Positions 17,448 through 25,892 of a stretch of 64,000 bases of DNA are shown here, in pieces; the first letter of the stretch is position 1, and the number at the start of each line of letters is the position of its first letter. This stretch comes from Amycolatopsis pretoriensis (GTDB lineage: Bacteria; Actinomycetota; Actinomycetes; Mycobacteriales; Pseudonocardiaceae). The position numbers and the translations under genes are program-made. Under the pieces are notes generated by a model. The model did no database searches. It was given only the letters and a program-made list of their open reading frames with translations, and was not told where the DNA came from. The stretch spans positions 992,001 to 1,056,000 of the forward strand of contig NZ_FNUJ01000003.1 in NCBI RefSeq assembly GCF_900107925.1, written 5' to 3'.

Positions 17448-17953
17448 CCCTCCAGTCCCCAAGAGACGCGCATAATTCCAGCCGAGGGAAATTGCTGTCA
17501 GATGTCGTTGCTGCCGATCACCCAAATTAGATGTGCTCACGGCGATACGGTACCGGCCGAGCCCCTCGGCAGCCGCGCGGGTGAACCGTCAGAACGCGGA
17601 CGCGGTCATCGCCAAAGTCCGCACCTGATCCATCGCGCCTCCCCGGGCACGGTCAGCCGCGACCTCCGGGCTCGTGGAGTCGTGTCACCGTGACGGCTCC
17701 CGGGTTCCCAGCAGGGCGGCGACGGGCCCGTCGGCGTCGCGGCGCAGACTCTTCACCGGCCGGGTTCGTCGCTGCTCGAACCGCAACTCGACGCCGGCGA
17801 TTGGCGGCGCGCCCTCTTGAGGGGCCGCCGGGATACGCGCGAAAGGGTCAGAGTCAGCCCGCAGGCTTGGAGCTCGCGGGCCATGCCGCCACGGCTCGAT
17901 CGACGGCCGGCTGTCCGGTGTCTCCAGGATTCCGTCCAATCGCTGGACTTGGC
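17448..17953. other. Intergenic stretch without a convincing gene
   Basis: This 506-bp gap separates the convergent ABC-ATPase operon and the HEPN operon. Short frames exist on both strands, one ending with a segment (PGTVSRDLRARGV) that looks like a helix-turn-helix scrap, but none has a start with ribosome binding site or a recognisable domain. It may be decayed mobile DNA. The junction of two independent defence modules probably lies here. Confidence 0.5.
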
Positions 17954-18898
17954 TCAGTCGTTTCCGTAATCGGGTTCGTCAGGAAGGTAGTCGTCGACGT
18001 CGCCCTCGGCTTCAAATTGAATGTCCAGTCCCGCCTGATTGATAAGGTCGTAGCTGTTCAAGACCAACTGGCAGGATGGGCAACTGAAGTAATCGGCGCT
18101 GATCGTCAAGGTCACCGAGGCATCGTCCCAGGCGCCGACCTCATATTCATCAGGCCCATAGCCGGTGGCCTCCGGGTAGTGGGTCTCCACCTCGACCACT
18201 TCGTCGCCCTCAAGTAGTCCGGTCGAGCCGCAGGCAGGACAAGCGACGGCCTCGCTGTGGACCATCTGCGCCGAGAGCGCCTGTCCTGTTTTCCACTCTG
18301 CGGCTACCTTTGCGGAGAGAGTCTCGTCAAGCCATTGCTGTCTGCGCTGTTTGGCCCTCTCGATCAATGCCTCGGTGCGTTGTTCGAGGTTTTTGGCATT
18401 TTGTTCAAGATGTTTGGTGACCGTGTGTTCGCGGTCGGCGCCCACCAACTCTTCGATGTCGCGATCAAGCGCCGTGACCAGGGTGGTGGCCTGCGCCCAG
18501 TATCGGGGCCACCAAGCGTGCGGCGGGATCGCCAGGAAGCCGGCGCCGCTGCTGTGTAGATACTCGTTGCGCCCATTGATGATCTTCATGGCTTCGGCCT
18601 GGTCGAAAGGCTTGAATGCCTTGTGACACCGAGCCATCAGGGTCTTTGCCCGCACGGAGGTGAACCTGGCGTCCCCCTGGATGAGCCCACTGGCGATGAG
18701 GAGGTTGGTGCCTTCCTCGTTCGGTTCCGCGATCAAGAGCGGTGAAACGCGAGAGAGGGCAGCCTTGGCCAACAATTCGAGAGCCAGTGCGGCCCAGAGG
18801 GCTTGCTCATCGAATGACCTGGCTCCGTCGTCCATCGCACGGTTGAGGAACAGCTTCGCTTTGATCCAGAGGGCTTCGTGGTCGAATGGACTGGTCAT
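17954..18898 (-). CDS. HEPN-like protein with C-terminal zinc ribbon
   Basis: The predicted 314-residue protein begins with a helical bundle (FLNRAMDDGARSF; ALWAALALELLAKAAL) followed by R110-N-E-Y-L-H115, an Rx4H motif typical of HEPN ribonuclease domains. A charged coiled coil lies at about 150-200. The C-terminal part has CPACG and CPSC pairs that fit a zinc ribbon with an acidic beta-rich insertion, and the last 20 residues are Asp/Glu-rich. The start overlaps the stop of the dioxygenase gene (ATGA), so both are made from one message. It could be an RNA-cleaving toxin or defence effector, but nuclease activity is inferred only from the motif. Confidence 0.72.
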   Translation of the reverse strand: MTSPFDHEALWIKAKLFLNRAMDDGARSFDEQALWAALALELLAKAALSRVSPLLIAEPNEEGTNLLIASGLIQGDARFTSVRAKTLMARCHKAFKPFDQAEAMKIINGRNEYLHSSGAGFLAIPPHAWWPRYWAQATTLVTALDRDIEELVGADREHTVTKHLEQNAKNLEQRTEALIERAKQRRQQWLDETLSAKVAAEWKTGQALSAQMVHSEAVACPACGSTGLLEGDEVVEVETHYPEATGYGPDEYEVGAWDDASVTLTISADYFSCPSCQLVLNSYDLINQAGLDIQFEAEGDVDDYLPDEPDYGND

Positions 18899-19533
18899 GA
18901 CGCCTCGCGGTTCACGTGGAAGCTGACTCTCTGGATCTCTCGCTGTGGCTCGTGGTCGGCCGAGGCTCGGGCGTGCAGGACTCGACGATTGTCGATGAGG
19001 AGTACTTGGCCCGGCTCGTTCCACCGGTACCCGGTCACGGAAGTCGCCGCTTCTTCGAAGAATCGCACTGTCTGATGTGCTCGTGCATCGCAGGGCAGCA
19101 TGCAACCCGGGTCGTAACGTAGGCGCCCTTGGTCGTATGCCGTGGTGAAGAAGCTGTCACTACCGCTGCTAATCAGAAAGACGCCATGACGCACGAACCC
19201 AGGCGTTGTGGTGGCCTGGGCCCAGAGAAGCGTTGGTGTTGTGCTGGTGGTTTCGCAGGTGAGAACCACGATGTCTGGTGGTTTCGGCAGGTGGGCGCCG
19301 TCGGTGTGCAGAGGTTGAGCACCTTTGCCGTAGCGCGCGCTGAGCGAGTTGGGGGCCGCGTCGGCCGGGTCCTGCGGCCGTAGAGTCGCGACGGCTGGGG
19401 CGCCACGACGTATGGGCACCGCGGTCCACTTCAGCATCGTGGCGTCGAGCTGCACCTGGTCAAGGCGCCCCTGCCCGGTAGCCCACCCCGTGGTCCTGCT
19501 CTCACTGAGCAGTTCCTCCAACATCCGTGTCAT
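18895..19533 (-). CDS. TauD/TfdA-like Fe(II)/2-oxoglutarate dioxygenase
   Basis: The 212-residue protein has the metal-binding triad His76-x-Asp78 (in PLHTDGAH) and His187 (RRVLHARA), with Arg189 or Arg198 placed to bind 2-oxoglutarate. It is shorter than typical TauD proteins of about 280 residues, resembling the compact clavaminate-synthase-like branch. The ATG at 19533 is chosen because homology-like sequence begins there; a longer frame to 19713 has only low-complexity residues and no clear ribosome binding site. It is the first gene of a two-gene operon with the HEPN protein. A metabolic substrate is not evident, so modification of a nucleic acid or of its partner protein is conceivable. 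Confidence 0.8.
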   Translation of the reverse strand: MTRMLEELLSESRTTGWATGQGRLDQVQLDATMLKWTAVPIRRGAPAVATLRPQDPADAAPNSLSARYGKGAQPLHTDGAHLPKPPDIVVLTCETTSTTPTLLWAQATTTPGFVRHGVFLISSGSDSFFTTAYDQGRLRYDPGCMLPCDARAHQTVRFFEEAATSVTGYRWNEPGQVLLIDNRRVLHARASADHEPQREIQRVSFHVNREAS

Positions 19534-19921
19534 GCAGCAATGTTCTACCGGTGCGGTCCTGGTACCGCCACCCGCACTCAACGATCGGACACACTCCCCA
19601 GCGGCGTCCCCACTCCAGGTTCGGGCGGGTCCGTGACCGCTGGATCCATGACGAGGCTCACCAGGGAGTCTGGGGCCAACTGGACCTGCCCCACTGAACT
19701 CAGGCACAGGCATTGTTTGCCACAGAGCGCCTTACGTAGCCAGACGATCACTCTCCGTAATCGTTACAGTGTTGGCCTCGACCAGCAGAAGTCAACACTC
19801 TGGAACTCACACCGCTGAGTGACACCAACCGCCGCCGCAGTGGCACGCGGTGCCTCCGTCCCAGGCCACTGAGGGTGACACGAACCTCCCAAGCGATCAC
19901 GCCTTCTGTCAGGATGCCAAC
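19534..19921. other. Divergent intergenic region with one end of a 16-bp repeat
   Basis: This region separates the minus-strand dioxygenase from the plus-strand HhH-GPD pseudogene. It should contain the promoter of the HEPN operon. At 19790-19805 lies AGTCAACACTCTGGAA, which recurs exactly at 21230-21245. The same site can pair with AGTGTTG about 15 bp upstream to form a small hairpin. No coding frame is convincing. Confidence 0.5.
19790..19805 (+). repeat. 16-bp direct repeat, copy 1
   Basis: AGTCAACACTCTGGAA is identical to 21230-21245, exactly 1440 bp away in the same orientation. The two copies bracket the HhH-GPD pseudogene and the AbiV-family gene. Confidence 0.7.
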
Positions 19922-20496
19922 ATGCTGCGCGAGCTCCACCTCACCGGCGACCCGGCCGCCGACAAGCTGCTCAACGACGACCCCTTCGCCCTGCTCACGG
20001 GCATGCTTCTAGATCAGCAATATCCCATGGAACACGCCTTCGCCGGCCCACGGAAGATCGCCGACCGGATGGACGGCTTCTCCCTCGCGAAGATCGCCGC
20101 CACCGACGTCGACACCTTCGTCGAAATGTGCGTCGTGCCGCCCGCCATCCACCGCTACGGCGGCTCTATGGCCCGCCGCGTGCACGCGCTCGCCCAGCAC
20201 ATCATCGAAAACTCGACGGCCGCACCGAAGGCATCTGGCTCGACGGGCGGCCGAAGCCCGACGGCCCCGAAGTCCTCAAGCGCCTGCGGACCCTACCCGG
20301 TTTCGGCGAGCAGAAGGCCAAGATCTTCCTGGCCCTGCTCGGCAAGCAACGCGGCGTCACCCCGAAGGGCCGGCGCGAAACGGCCGGCGCCTACGGCGAC
20401 CGCGGGTCCCGCCGGTCCATCGCCGACGTCATCAGCGCCGAAACCCTCGCCGAGGTCCGCGCGTTTAAGAAAGCCGCCAAAGCCGCAGCTGGCTGA
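19922..20496 (+). pseudogene. Frameshifted HhH-GPD-type base-excision DNA repair protein
   Basis: Residues 1-97 (from ATG 19922: DPFALLTGMLLDQQ, AFAGPRKIADRM) read in one frame. The remainder (LKRLRTLPGFGEQKAKIFLA, the helix-hairpin-helix) reads in another. Together they form one protein of the short actinobacterial HhH-GPD family, of about 190 residues. The shift lies near 20213 and is explained by loss of one base after GAAAAC. Both halves are otherwise intact, so the event is recent or a sequencing error. If real, the gene is probably inactive. The family resembles DNA glycosylases, but its substrate is not known. Confidence 0.85.
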
Positions 20497-20639
20497 AGTC
20501 GGCCAGCTCAGGCCTGTCGCCCCTGCACGGCTCGTGCCGCGGACGTGTTCCAACTCGCTGGTCGAAGACAGCCTAGTAACCTGTTTGACCGCCGACCAGC
20601 GATTGATCAGGCTTCTCCTCCTGATCAAAGGAGTACACC

Positions 20640-21146
20640 ATGCCCCCGCGAACAACGGCGCTCACGCCCGAGCAAGCACGCGCTTTGGGGAAAGCGGCCC
20701 TGGCCAACGCTGTTTCGCTACTGGATGAGGTCAAGATCCTGCTCGAACACCACAAGTGGGCTCGGTCCTACGCCCTCGCCACCCTGGCAATCGAGGAGTA
20801 CGGCAAGTTCCGGCTCTGCGAAGAGGCCGCCGCCAGGCCGCCCGCGAACTGGCGCAACTTTTGGAGCGAACTGAAGACCCACGACCCCAAGACACGGGAG
20901 TGGTCGGGGGCACTCCTCGACAGCATGCGGCCACCCAGGGGCGGCGGGCAAGCCGCCTGGAACCACGCCCGCAGCGTCATGACCGCCGACAACAGCAAGT
21001 TCGCCAAGGCGGTGAGCGAGAGCAAAATGAGCGGGTTGTACGTTGATTGGGACGATCCTTCTGCCCAGCCACTCATTCCCGGCGAACGAGTCAACGAAGC
21101 TCTCGCCCGCAACATGTTCAACGCCGCGAGCCGCGTGATCCACTAG
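20640..21146 (+). CDS. AbiV-family abortive infection protein (HEPN-like)
   Basis: The predicted 168-residue protein matches the AbiV pattern: a helical N-terminus with repeated Ala/Leu, then SYALATLAIEEYGKFRLCEE, the family's A-x2-LA-x2-EE-x-GK signature. AbiV from Lactococcus blocks phage translation, and many homologues sit in defence islands. The ATG is preceded by AAAGGAG. It stands alone in the plus direction after the HhH-GPD pseudogene and is the second helical HEPN-like protein within 3 kb. Function is inferred from the family. Confidence 0.85.
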   Translation: MPPRTTALTPEQARALGKAALANAVSLLDEVKILLEHHKWARSYALATLAIEEYGKFRLCEEAAARPPANWRNFWSELKTHDPKTREWSGALLDSMRPPRGGGQAAWNHARSVMTADNSKFAKAVSESKMSGLYVDWDDPSAQPLIPGERVNEALARNMFNAASRVIH

Positions 21147-21229
21147 AGCGCGCACGCCCTCCAGCAATGACAAACCGGATTTGGCTGAGCTACGTGATCG
21201 TCGTTGTTACTCGGCCGCCGCGGGCCGCC

Positions 21230-21245
21230 AGTCAACACTCTGGAA
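21230..21245 (+). repeat. 16-bp direct repeat, copy 2
   Basis: This is an exact copy of 19790-19805 in the same orientation, 84 bp after the AbiV stop codon. Confidence 0.7.
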
Positions 21246-21284
21246 ACAGAGTCATGATCCACTGGTCGCTGTCGGCTGATCAAC

Positions 21285-21524
21285 CCGGTCAGCCCGGGCG
21301 GCTCCGCGCTACGGGCGGCTCGACGTCGTGATCACCCGGCCTGGCGGCGCCGACTGGTGATCGAGATCGACTCCGCGCACAACCCGTGCAGCATCGAGAA
21401 ACTGCAGTTTGCCAGCGCCACAGGCGGAACCCCGAACTGGTCCCGCTGGCGCAGCGGCCCGCTACACGACGTCCCCGGTGTTGCCGTGATAAACATGGAC
21501 GCTGCGGCCGGCTCGCTGGGGTGA
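21285..21524 (+). pseudogene. Fragment of a DUF559/nuclease-like gene tail
   Basis: About 55 codons ending at TGA 21522-21524 read as a compact conserved-looking segment (VIEIDSAHNP, SIEKLQFA, GVAVINMDAA). The preceding bases continue the same protein only in another frame (YGRLDVVITRPGGAD), indicating a frameshift near 21357. No start is present. The segment looks like the C-terminal end of a small predicted nuclease or restriction-associated protein, but the family is not certain. Confidence 0.5.
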
Positions 21525-21600
21525 AGCCGACTTCGTGCCTCGCCGCGCGTTTTTAGGGCTTCCGGCGCTGGCTACCACGCCGGGCTCTGACCGCCTGGGG

Positions 21601-21888
21601 TCAGTCGCTCTGACGGGCCGCCGGATCGCGAGGACGACGCCGCCACTCCTTTGCGCCGCGCTCCCAGATCACCGTGCCCTCGGTGAGCTGGCGAAATGCG
21701 GCGAGAACCTTTCGGCTGATCGCCGGGTTGCCGCTCTCGTTCGTGTAGGTCAGGTCCTTACCGAAGTGCTTCGCGATGTGCTGGACGGCGAGGTCCTGAG
21801 GCAACCAGCCGCGTTCCTCGATCCGTGCTGCCATCCAGGCAGCGGCGGCATTCGGGTCGGGGTTCGGATTCAGGTCCGGCGCGCTCAT
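21601..21888 (-). CDS. DUF6953-like small protein
   Basis: The 95-residue protein shows the pattern I recall for DUF6953: an N-terminal AWMAARIEERGWL helix, then AVQHIAKHFG, YTNESGNPAISRKVLAAF and TVIWERGAKEWRRR. The fold resembles a small helical DNA- or protein-binding module, and the biological role is unknown. It is convergent with the AbiV region and isolated. Two consecutive ATGs are possible; the second is used here, and the first would add one residue. Confidence 0.75.
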   Translation of the reverse strand: MSAPDLNPNPDPNAAAAWMAARIEERGWLPQDLAVQHIAKHFGKDLTYTNESGNPAISRKVLAAFRQLTEGTVIWERGAKEWRRRPRDPAARQSD

Positions 21889-23086
21889 CACGCAAGGTTA
21901 CGAGAGCGCTCGGCGGCGTGAGCCGCAGCGCGCCGTCCCGGACACCGGATCGGGCGAGTGAAGTACGCCGTTCGAGACGGAGGAGGCACGCACCGAGCGC
22001 GGTGGCCAATTACTTCGGTCAGGTCCTGGAGCTGATTCAGGCTGGCAGCGAGACCTTCAACAAACGGTCCGCCTGTGAGGTTCCCGTGAACGCCACGACG
22101 TTAGGGTGGCCGCCTGCCCGGTCACGCCTGACTCGCGGAGTTAGGGCGAGCCGGTGCACTCGCCGCCGAGCCGGGCATGTTCGCCGGTGTTGTCGCTGGC
22201 GCCCTGCCAGCATCAGCAGGATGGGCACTGATACCTCGGGGTTGACCGAACAGCAGCCGATCCGGGGCTGGTCTGCTGGCGAGGCCGGGGTGAAGATCCG
22301 GCTGGCCACCGCCGGCGACCTCCGGTGATCGCCAAGCTCGCCCCGGCCTCGGGCATCGACCTGAGCGCCGCGATGGCTGAGGCGATCGGGGCGGGGTGAT
22401 GGGCGCGGCCCATCGCGCGGGCTTGACCCGGCGCGGCCGTGAGCACGGCCAGCCAACGTTCACTCGGGCGGTCACGCCCCGCCACGGCGCACCGGTGCGC
22501 ACCCGCCACCGGATCCCGTAGATCAACTGCCGTCTGCTCCACGACGACGGCCGACCCGACGATCACAGCTACCCATGAACCGGCTACTTCAGTTCCACGA
22601 ATGCATCCCACGCCCCGAGGCGCATCCTCCGCAGCGGGCACGTCGAACCAGGTAATCATGCCGTCGGGCGGTCCCGCGGTGAACCGATTTGCCAGCTCAT
22701 CTTCACTTGCGACGGATCACCAACGGAGCGCCGCGGTCCGGCATCGACAGGTCGCGGCACCGGCGGGGCTCGACGTCGACGGTACCCGTGAGCGTTCGAC
22801 ACCCTAGTTCGCTGGTGCCCTCGGTTTCGTCGGCCAGACCTGGTCGACAGCGCAATTCCGGCGACGCTCACGGTCGCTCTGATGTTCGTCAACCGTTTCC
22901 TGGCGCTCACCTCGACGCTGTTCACGATCGGGACCGCCGTTCGGGCACCGTCCGCTGAGTCGAGAGTCCTTCGGGCAAAGGTAGGCGATCCGTCCGACGA
23001 CTTCACTCGGTTAAACACCTGCACCGAGCTAGCTTGGGCGACATCACGCGGAACGCGTGTGTCCCTTTCTGTCGAATGGAAGAACC
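21889..23086. other. Decayed accessory DNA, no intact gene
   Basis: Nearly 1.2 kb carries many short frames on both strands with no start plus domain combination. A transposase scrap is recognisable at 22430-22545. A plus-strand segment near 22290-22400 (IRLATAGDL, then LSAAMAEAIGAG in another frame) may be a remnant of another gene. The rest looks like eroded mobile DNA. Confidence 0.6.
22430..22545 (-). mobile_element. Remnant of an IS5-family transposase N-terminus
   Basis: On the minus strand the segment QLIYGIRWRVRTGAPWRG is the characteristic N-terminal signature of IS5-group transposases (DGIRWRxRTGAPWRDLP). It is followed by frameshifts and stops, and no catalytic domain is visible. 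No terminal inverted repeats were found, so only a scrap of the insertion sequence remains. Confidence 0.75.
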
Positions 23087-23563
23087 ATGAATATCCCCAT
23101 GACGCCAGAGGTACCGGTGGTCCGGACCGACTTCTCCGACCAGGCGGCCTGGGAGCGAGTGCAGACCGCGATCAACTGGGTGACGCCGGACGACTTCGAG
23201 GCCAACGTAACTTTCGTCGACGATCGTGCGTTCGCAGGCCTGTCGGCCACCGAGCTGCAGCGGTGCCTGCCGGCCTCCAACGAGCACGGACTGCTGCTGA
23301 TCGTCGACGAGTCGACGATCAGGTCTGCTGAGCACCCGGTCCTCGTCGTGAACCTCGGCGAGGAGCCGGATCCGGCCGCCGAAGGGCCAGGCGAGCCCGC
23401 CTGCCGATCGTTCCGGGCTGTCCCACACACCATTCAAGAGATCGAAAACAACCTCACGATCGCCAACATGGACTGGGAAGATTTTGTCGCCGAACTCGAC
23501 TCCGACGGGGTGCTCCGAGAACACTCCCTCTACGGCCACGTCGAAGACCTGCCCACCGCATAG
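23087..23563 (+). CDS. DUF6924-like protein
   Basis: The 158-residue protein matches the DUF6924 pattern as I recall it: an N-terminal VVRTDFSDQAAWE, a central VTFVDDRAFAGLSATEL, HPVLVVNLGEE, FRAVPHTIQEIENNLTIANM and a C-terminal GVLRE. Members are small soluble actinobacterial proteins with no known role. ATG 23087 is chosen because the longer frame adds only non-conserved residues. It is the last gene of the accessory stretch, with eroded DNA on its left and a minus-strand peptidase on its right. Confidence 0.8.
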   Translation: MNIPMTPEVPVVRTDFSDQAAWERVQTAINWVTPDDFEANVTFVDDRAFAGLSATELQRCLPASNEHGLLLIVDESTIRSAEHPVLVVNLGEEPDPAAEGPGEPACRSFRAVPHTIQEIENNLTIANMDWEDFVAELDSDGVLREHSLYGHVEDLPTA

Positions 23564-23775
23564 GCGATCGCCCAGCGGGGCCATCACGTGGTAGGCACTT
23601 GTCGGCCCGAAGCGCGCGCCGACCCAAAGCCCGTCGACGGCTCACTCTCGCCTTCGCTGACGATGTCGCGAGCGACTGCCGGGCTTTGGTGCGCTTCCCA
23701 CTCCTTTTCACCGGTCATCACGACGCCTTTACGCTATGTCACAGTCGGCCCTCTCCTCCTTTGGGACAACGGTAG

Positions 23776-24888
23776 TCAGCAACCACACCAGTCACAGCAA
23801 ATCCGCTCGAGGATTTCGGCCGACTCTCGGATGCGGGTGACGGAACACCACTCGTCCGTCACGTGCGCGAGCTCGGGCTTTCCCGGGCCGCAGATGATCG
23901 TCGGTACCGAACCCAGCGCCTCGGTAAGGACAGCCGCGTCAGTGAAGAACGACATCGCTCGCGGAGCGCCCGCCGGGGCGCCGGTGATCGCACGCACTGT
24001 CTCGGTCGCGGAGGTCACCCACGCACCGGCCGGGTCGGTCCACACCGGACGGAGGTCGATGATCGGCGTCAGAGTCACACCGGCCCCGGCGCGCTGGCTA
24101 ACCACCGTACGGATGAGGTCGTGCTTCTGCCCCGGGATGCTCCGCACGTCCACCCTGGCCTCCGCGTGGTCGGGCACCGAGTTCACGTTGAGGCCTCCGT
24201 GGAAGGTGCCGATGTTGAGCGTCGGCCGACCCATCACGGGGTGGTCGTCCGCTGCGAACTCGATCCCGTCGATCCTGGTCACGGCGGCGGCAAGCTTTGT
24301 GACGGCGTTCTCGCCGAGGTGCGGCGCGGACCCGTGCGCAGTAACGCCGTGCGCCTGAGCCGAGAGCCACAGCGCTCCCTTGTGCCCGAACGCGACGACG
24401 TTGTCGGTCGGCTCGGGGATCACGAGCGGGCCGCTGGGCCGGCCCGCTAGCCGGTTCGCAACCGCGGCGGCACCCTCCGATCCGGTCTCCTCGGCCGCGG
24501 TCAGCACCAGGCGCAGCCCCGCACGCGCCGGCCGGCACGCGGCCACCCGGCAAGCCGCGACGACAATCGCCGCGACGCCGCCCTTCATGTCGGTCGTCCC
24601 GCGTCCGTGCAGGCGGTCACCGTCTAGTTCGGCGCCGAGCGGATCGCGCCGCCACGGCGCGGCGCCGAACGGAACGGTGTCCAGGTGCCCCGACAGGCAC
24701 AGCGGCGGTTCCGGCTGGTCCAGCATCCACTCCGCAACGAGCGTGCACCGGCCAGGCTCGTGTTCGACGACGTCGAGGCGGAACCCGGCGGCCTCGAGGA
24801 GCGGCGCCAGCAACGCGACGGCGGCGTTTTCCGCACAGCCTGCGGTGTCGAGGGATACCAGCCTGCGAGTCAGCTCGATGACATCCAT
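23776..24888 (-). CDS. M20-family metallopeptidase (ArgE/DapE-like deacylase)
   Basis: The 370-residue protein has the M20 zinc-site signatures: SGHLDTVPFG (His and Asp), RGTTDMKGG (bridging Asp), TAAEETGSEG (catalytic and metal Glu) and a lid domain with HGSAPHLGENAV. The family hydrolyses N-acyl amino acids or peptides, for example acetylornithine or succinyl-diaminopimelate; the substrate here is not clear. The product ends in an unusual Cys-rich tail (ICCDWCGC). It is divergent from the GlxA regulator, which may control it. The ATG at 24888 gives the usual N-terminus beginning with a helix and LVSLDT. Confidence 0.9.
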   Translation of the reverse strand: MDVIELTRRLVSLDTAGCAENAAVALLAPLLEAAGFRLDVVEHEPGRCTLVAEWMLDQPEPPLCLSGHLDTVPFGAAPWRRDPLGAELDGDRLHGRGTTDMKGGVAAIVVAACRVAACRPARAGLRLVLTAAEETGSEGAAAVANRLAGRPSGPLVIPEPTDNVVAFGHKGALWLSAQAHGVTAHGSAPHLGENAVTKLAAAVTRIDGIEFAADDHPVMGRPTLNIGTFHGGLNVNSVPDHAEARVDVRSIPGQKHDLIRTVVSQRAGAGVTLTPIIDLRPVWTDPAGAWVTSATETVRAITGAPAGAPRAMSFFTDAAVLTEALGSVPTIICGPGKPELAHVTDEWCSVTRIRESAEILERICCDWCGC

Positions 24889-24938
24889 GTCCGTCTTCCC
24901 GACTTGGCGGTAGTGGTATTGAGTGCTACATTCCAGCC

Positions 24939-25892
24939 ATGCATCGCGTGGCCGCACTGGTCCTCGACGGCGTGGTCGCGCTGGACTTCGGGGCCGTCGC
25001 CCAGTTCTTCGGGCACCGGCACCGCGATCCCGAACCGGTGCGTTACGCGTTCCATGTGGCTTCGGCGGACGGCGAACCGGTGCGGACCGGGATCGGGGTC
25101 CCATTGGGTGTCCACGGTGGCCTGGAGCTGCTCGACGCCGCGGACACGGTCGTGATTCCGGGCTATGAGCCGATCGCCGAGCCGCTGGCCCCGGCGACGG
25201 CGGCCGCGCTGCAACGCGTCATCGACCGCGAGGCCCGCGTCGTATCCATCTGCACCGGTGCTTTCGCTCTCGGGCACGCCGGGCTGCTCGACGGGCGCGA
25301 GGTGACGACCCACTGGGCCGTCACCGACGAGCTGACCCGCCTCTTCCCCGACGCGACTGTCCTGCCCAACGTCCTCTACGTGCGCGACGGCAACCTGCTG
25401 TCCTCGGGCGGCGTCGCGGCCGGGATCGACCTCTGCCTCGACATCGTCCGGGAGGACTTCGGCGCCGCGTTCGCGAACAAGATCGCCCGGCGCAGTGTAA
25501 TCGCTCCGCACCGCTCTGGCGACCAGGCGCAGTTCATCGAGCACGACGACCCGGCTGCGACCAACATCGACATGGCCGATCTGCTCATTTGGCTGGACGA
25601 ACGGCTGGAGCAATCGCTCACCGTCGCCGACATGGCCGCCCACATCGGCTACAGCCCCCGTTCGTTCGGCCGCCACTTCCAGGCGCAAATCGGGACTTCG
25701 CCCTGGAGGTGGCTGGCCCGGCGACGCATCACCCGGGCCCAGCAGCTGCTCGAGACATCCGACCTCCCGATCGACCAGATCGCCCGACGGTGCGGGTTCG
25801 AATCCACGGTGGCCTTCCGCCGTCGGTTCCGCGATCTGGTCCACCTGTCCCCTTCGGATTATCGGCGCGCCTTCCGCACACCGGTCAGCTGA
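24939..25892 (+). CDS. GlxA-type transcriptional regulator (DJ-1/PfpI domain + AraC)
   Basis: The 317-residue protein joins an N-terminal amidase-like DJ-1/PfpI domain, with the nucleophile-position Cys in VSICTGAF and THWA after it, to a C-terminal AraC tandem helix-turn-helix (VADMAAHIGYSPRSFGRHFQ; IARRCGFESTVAFRRRF). GlxA-type proteins regulate catabolism of amino-acid derivatives. It starts 50 bp from the divergent M20 peptidase, a typical regulator-target pair. Its 3' end overlaps the convergent DJ-1 gene by 8 bp. Confidence 0.93.
   Translation: MHRVAALVLDGVVALDFGAVAQFFGHRHRDPEPVRYAFHVASADGEPVRTGIGVPLGVHGGLELLDAADTVVIPGYEPIAEPLAPATAAALQRVIDREARVVSICTGAFALGHAGLLDGREVTTHWAVTDELTRLFPDATVLPNVLYVRDGNLLSSGGVAAGIDLCLDIVREDFGAAFANKIARRSVIAPHRSGDQAQFIEHDDPAATNIDMADLLIWLDERLEQSLTVADMAAHIGYSPRSFGRHFQAQIGTSPWRWLARRRITRAQQLLETSDLPIDQIARRCGFESTVAFRRRFRDLVHLSPSDYRRAFRTPVS

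Noticed and set aside
16245..17540. 431-codon minus-strand frame over the nuclease gene
   Set aside because: It is rich in Val, Gly, Asp and Glu without pattern, and is antisense to a gene with a clear nuclease core.
22213..22400. Possible GNAT acetyltransferase
   Set aside because: Only IRLATAGDL resembles the family start. A stop follows and the continuation is in another frame with weak similarity.
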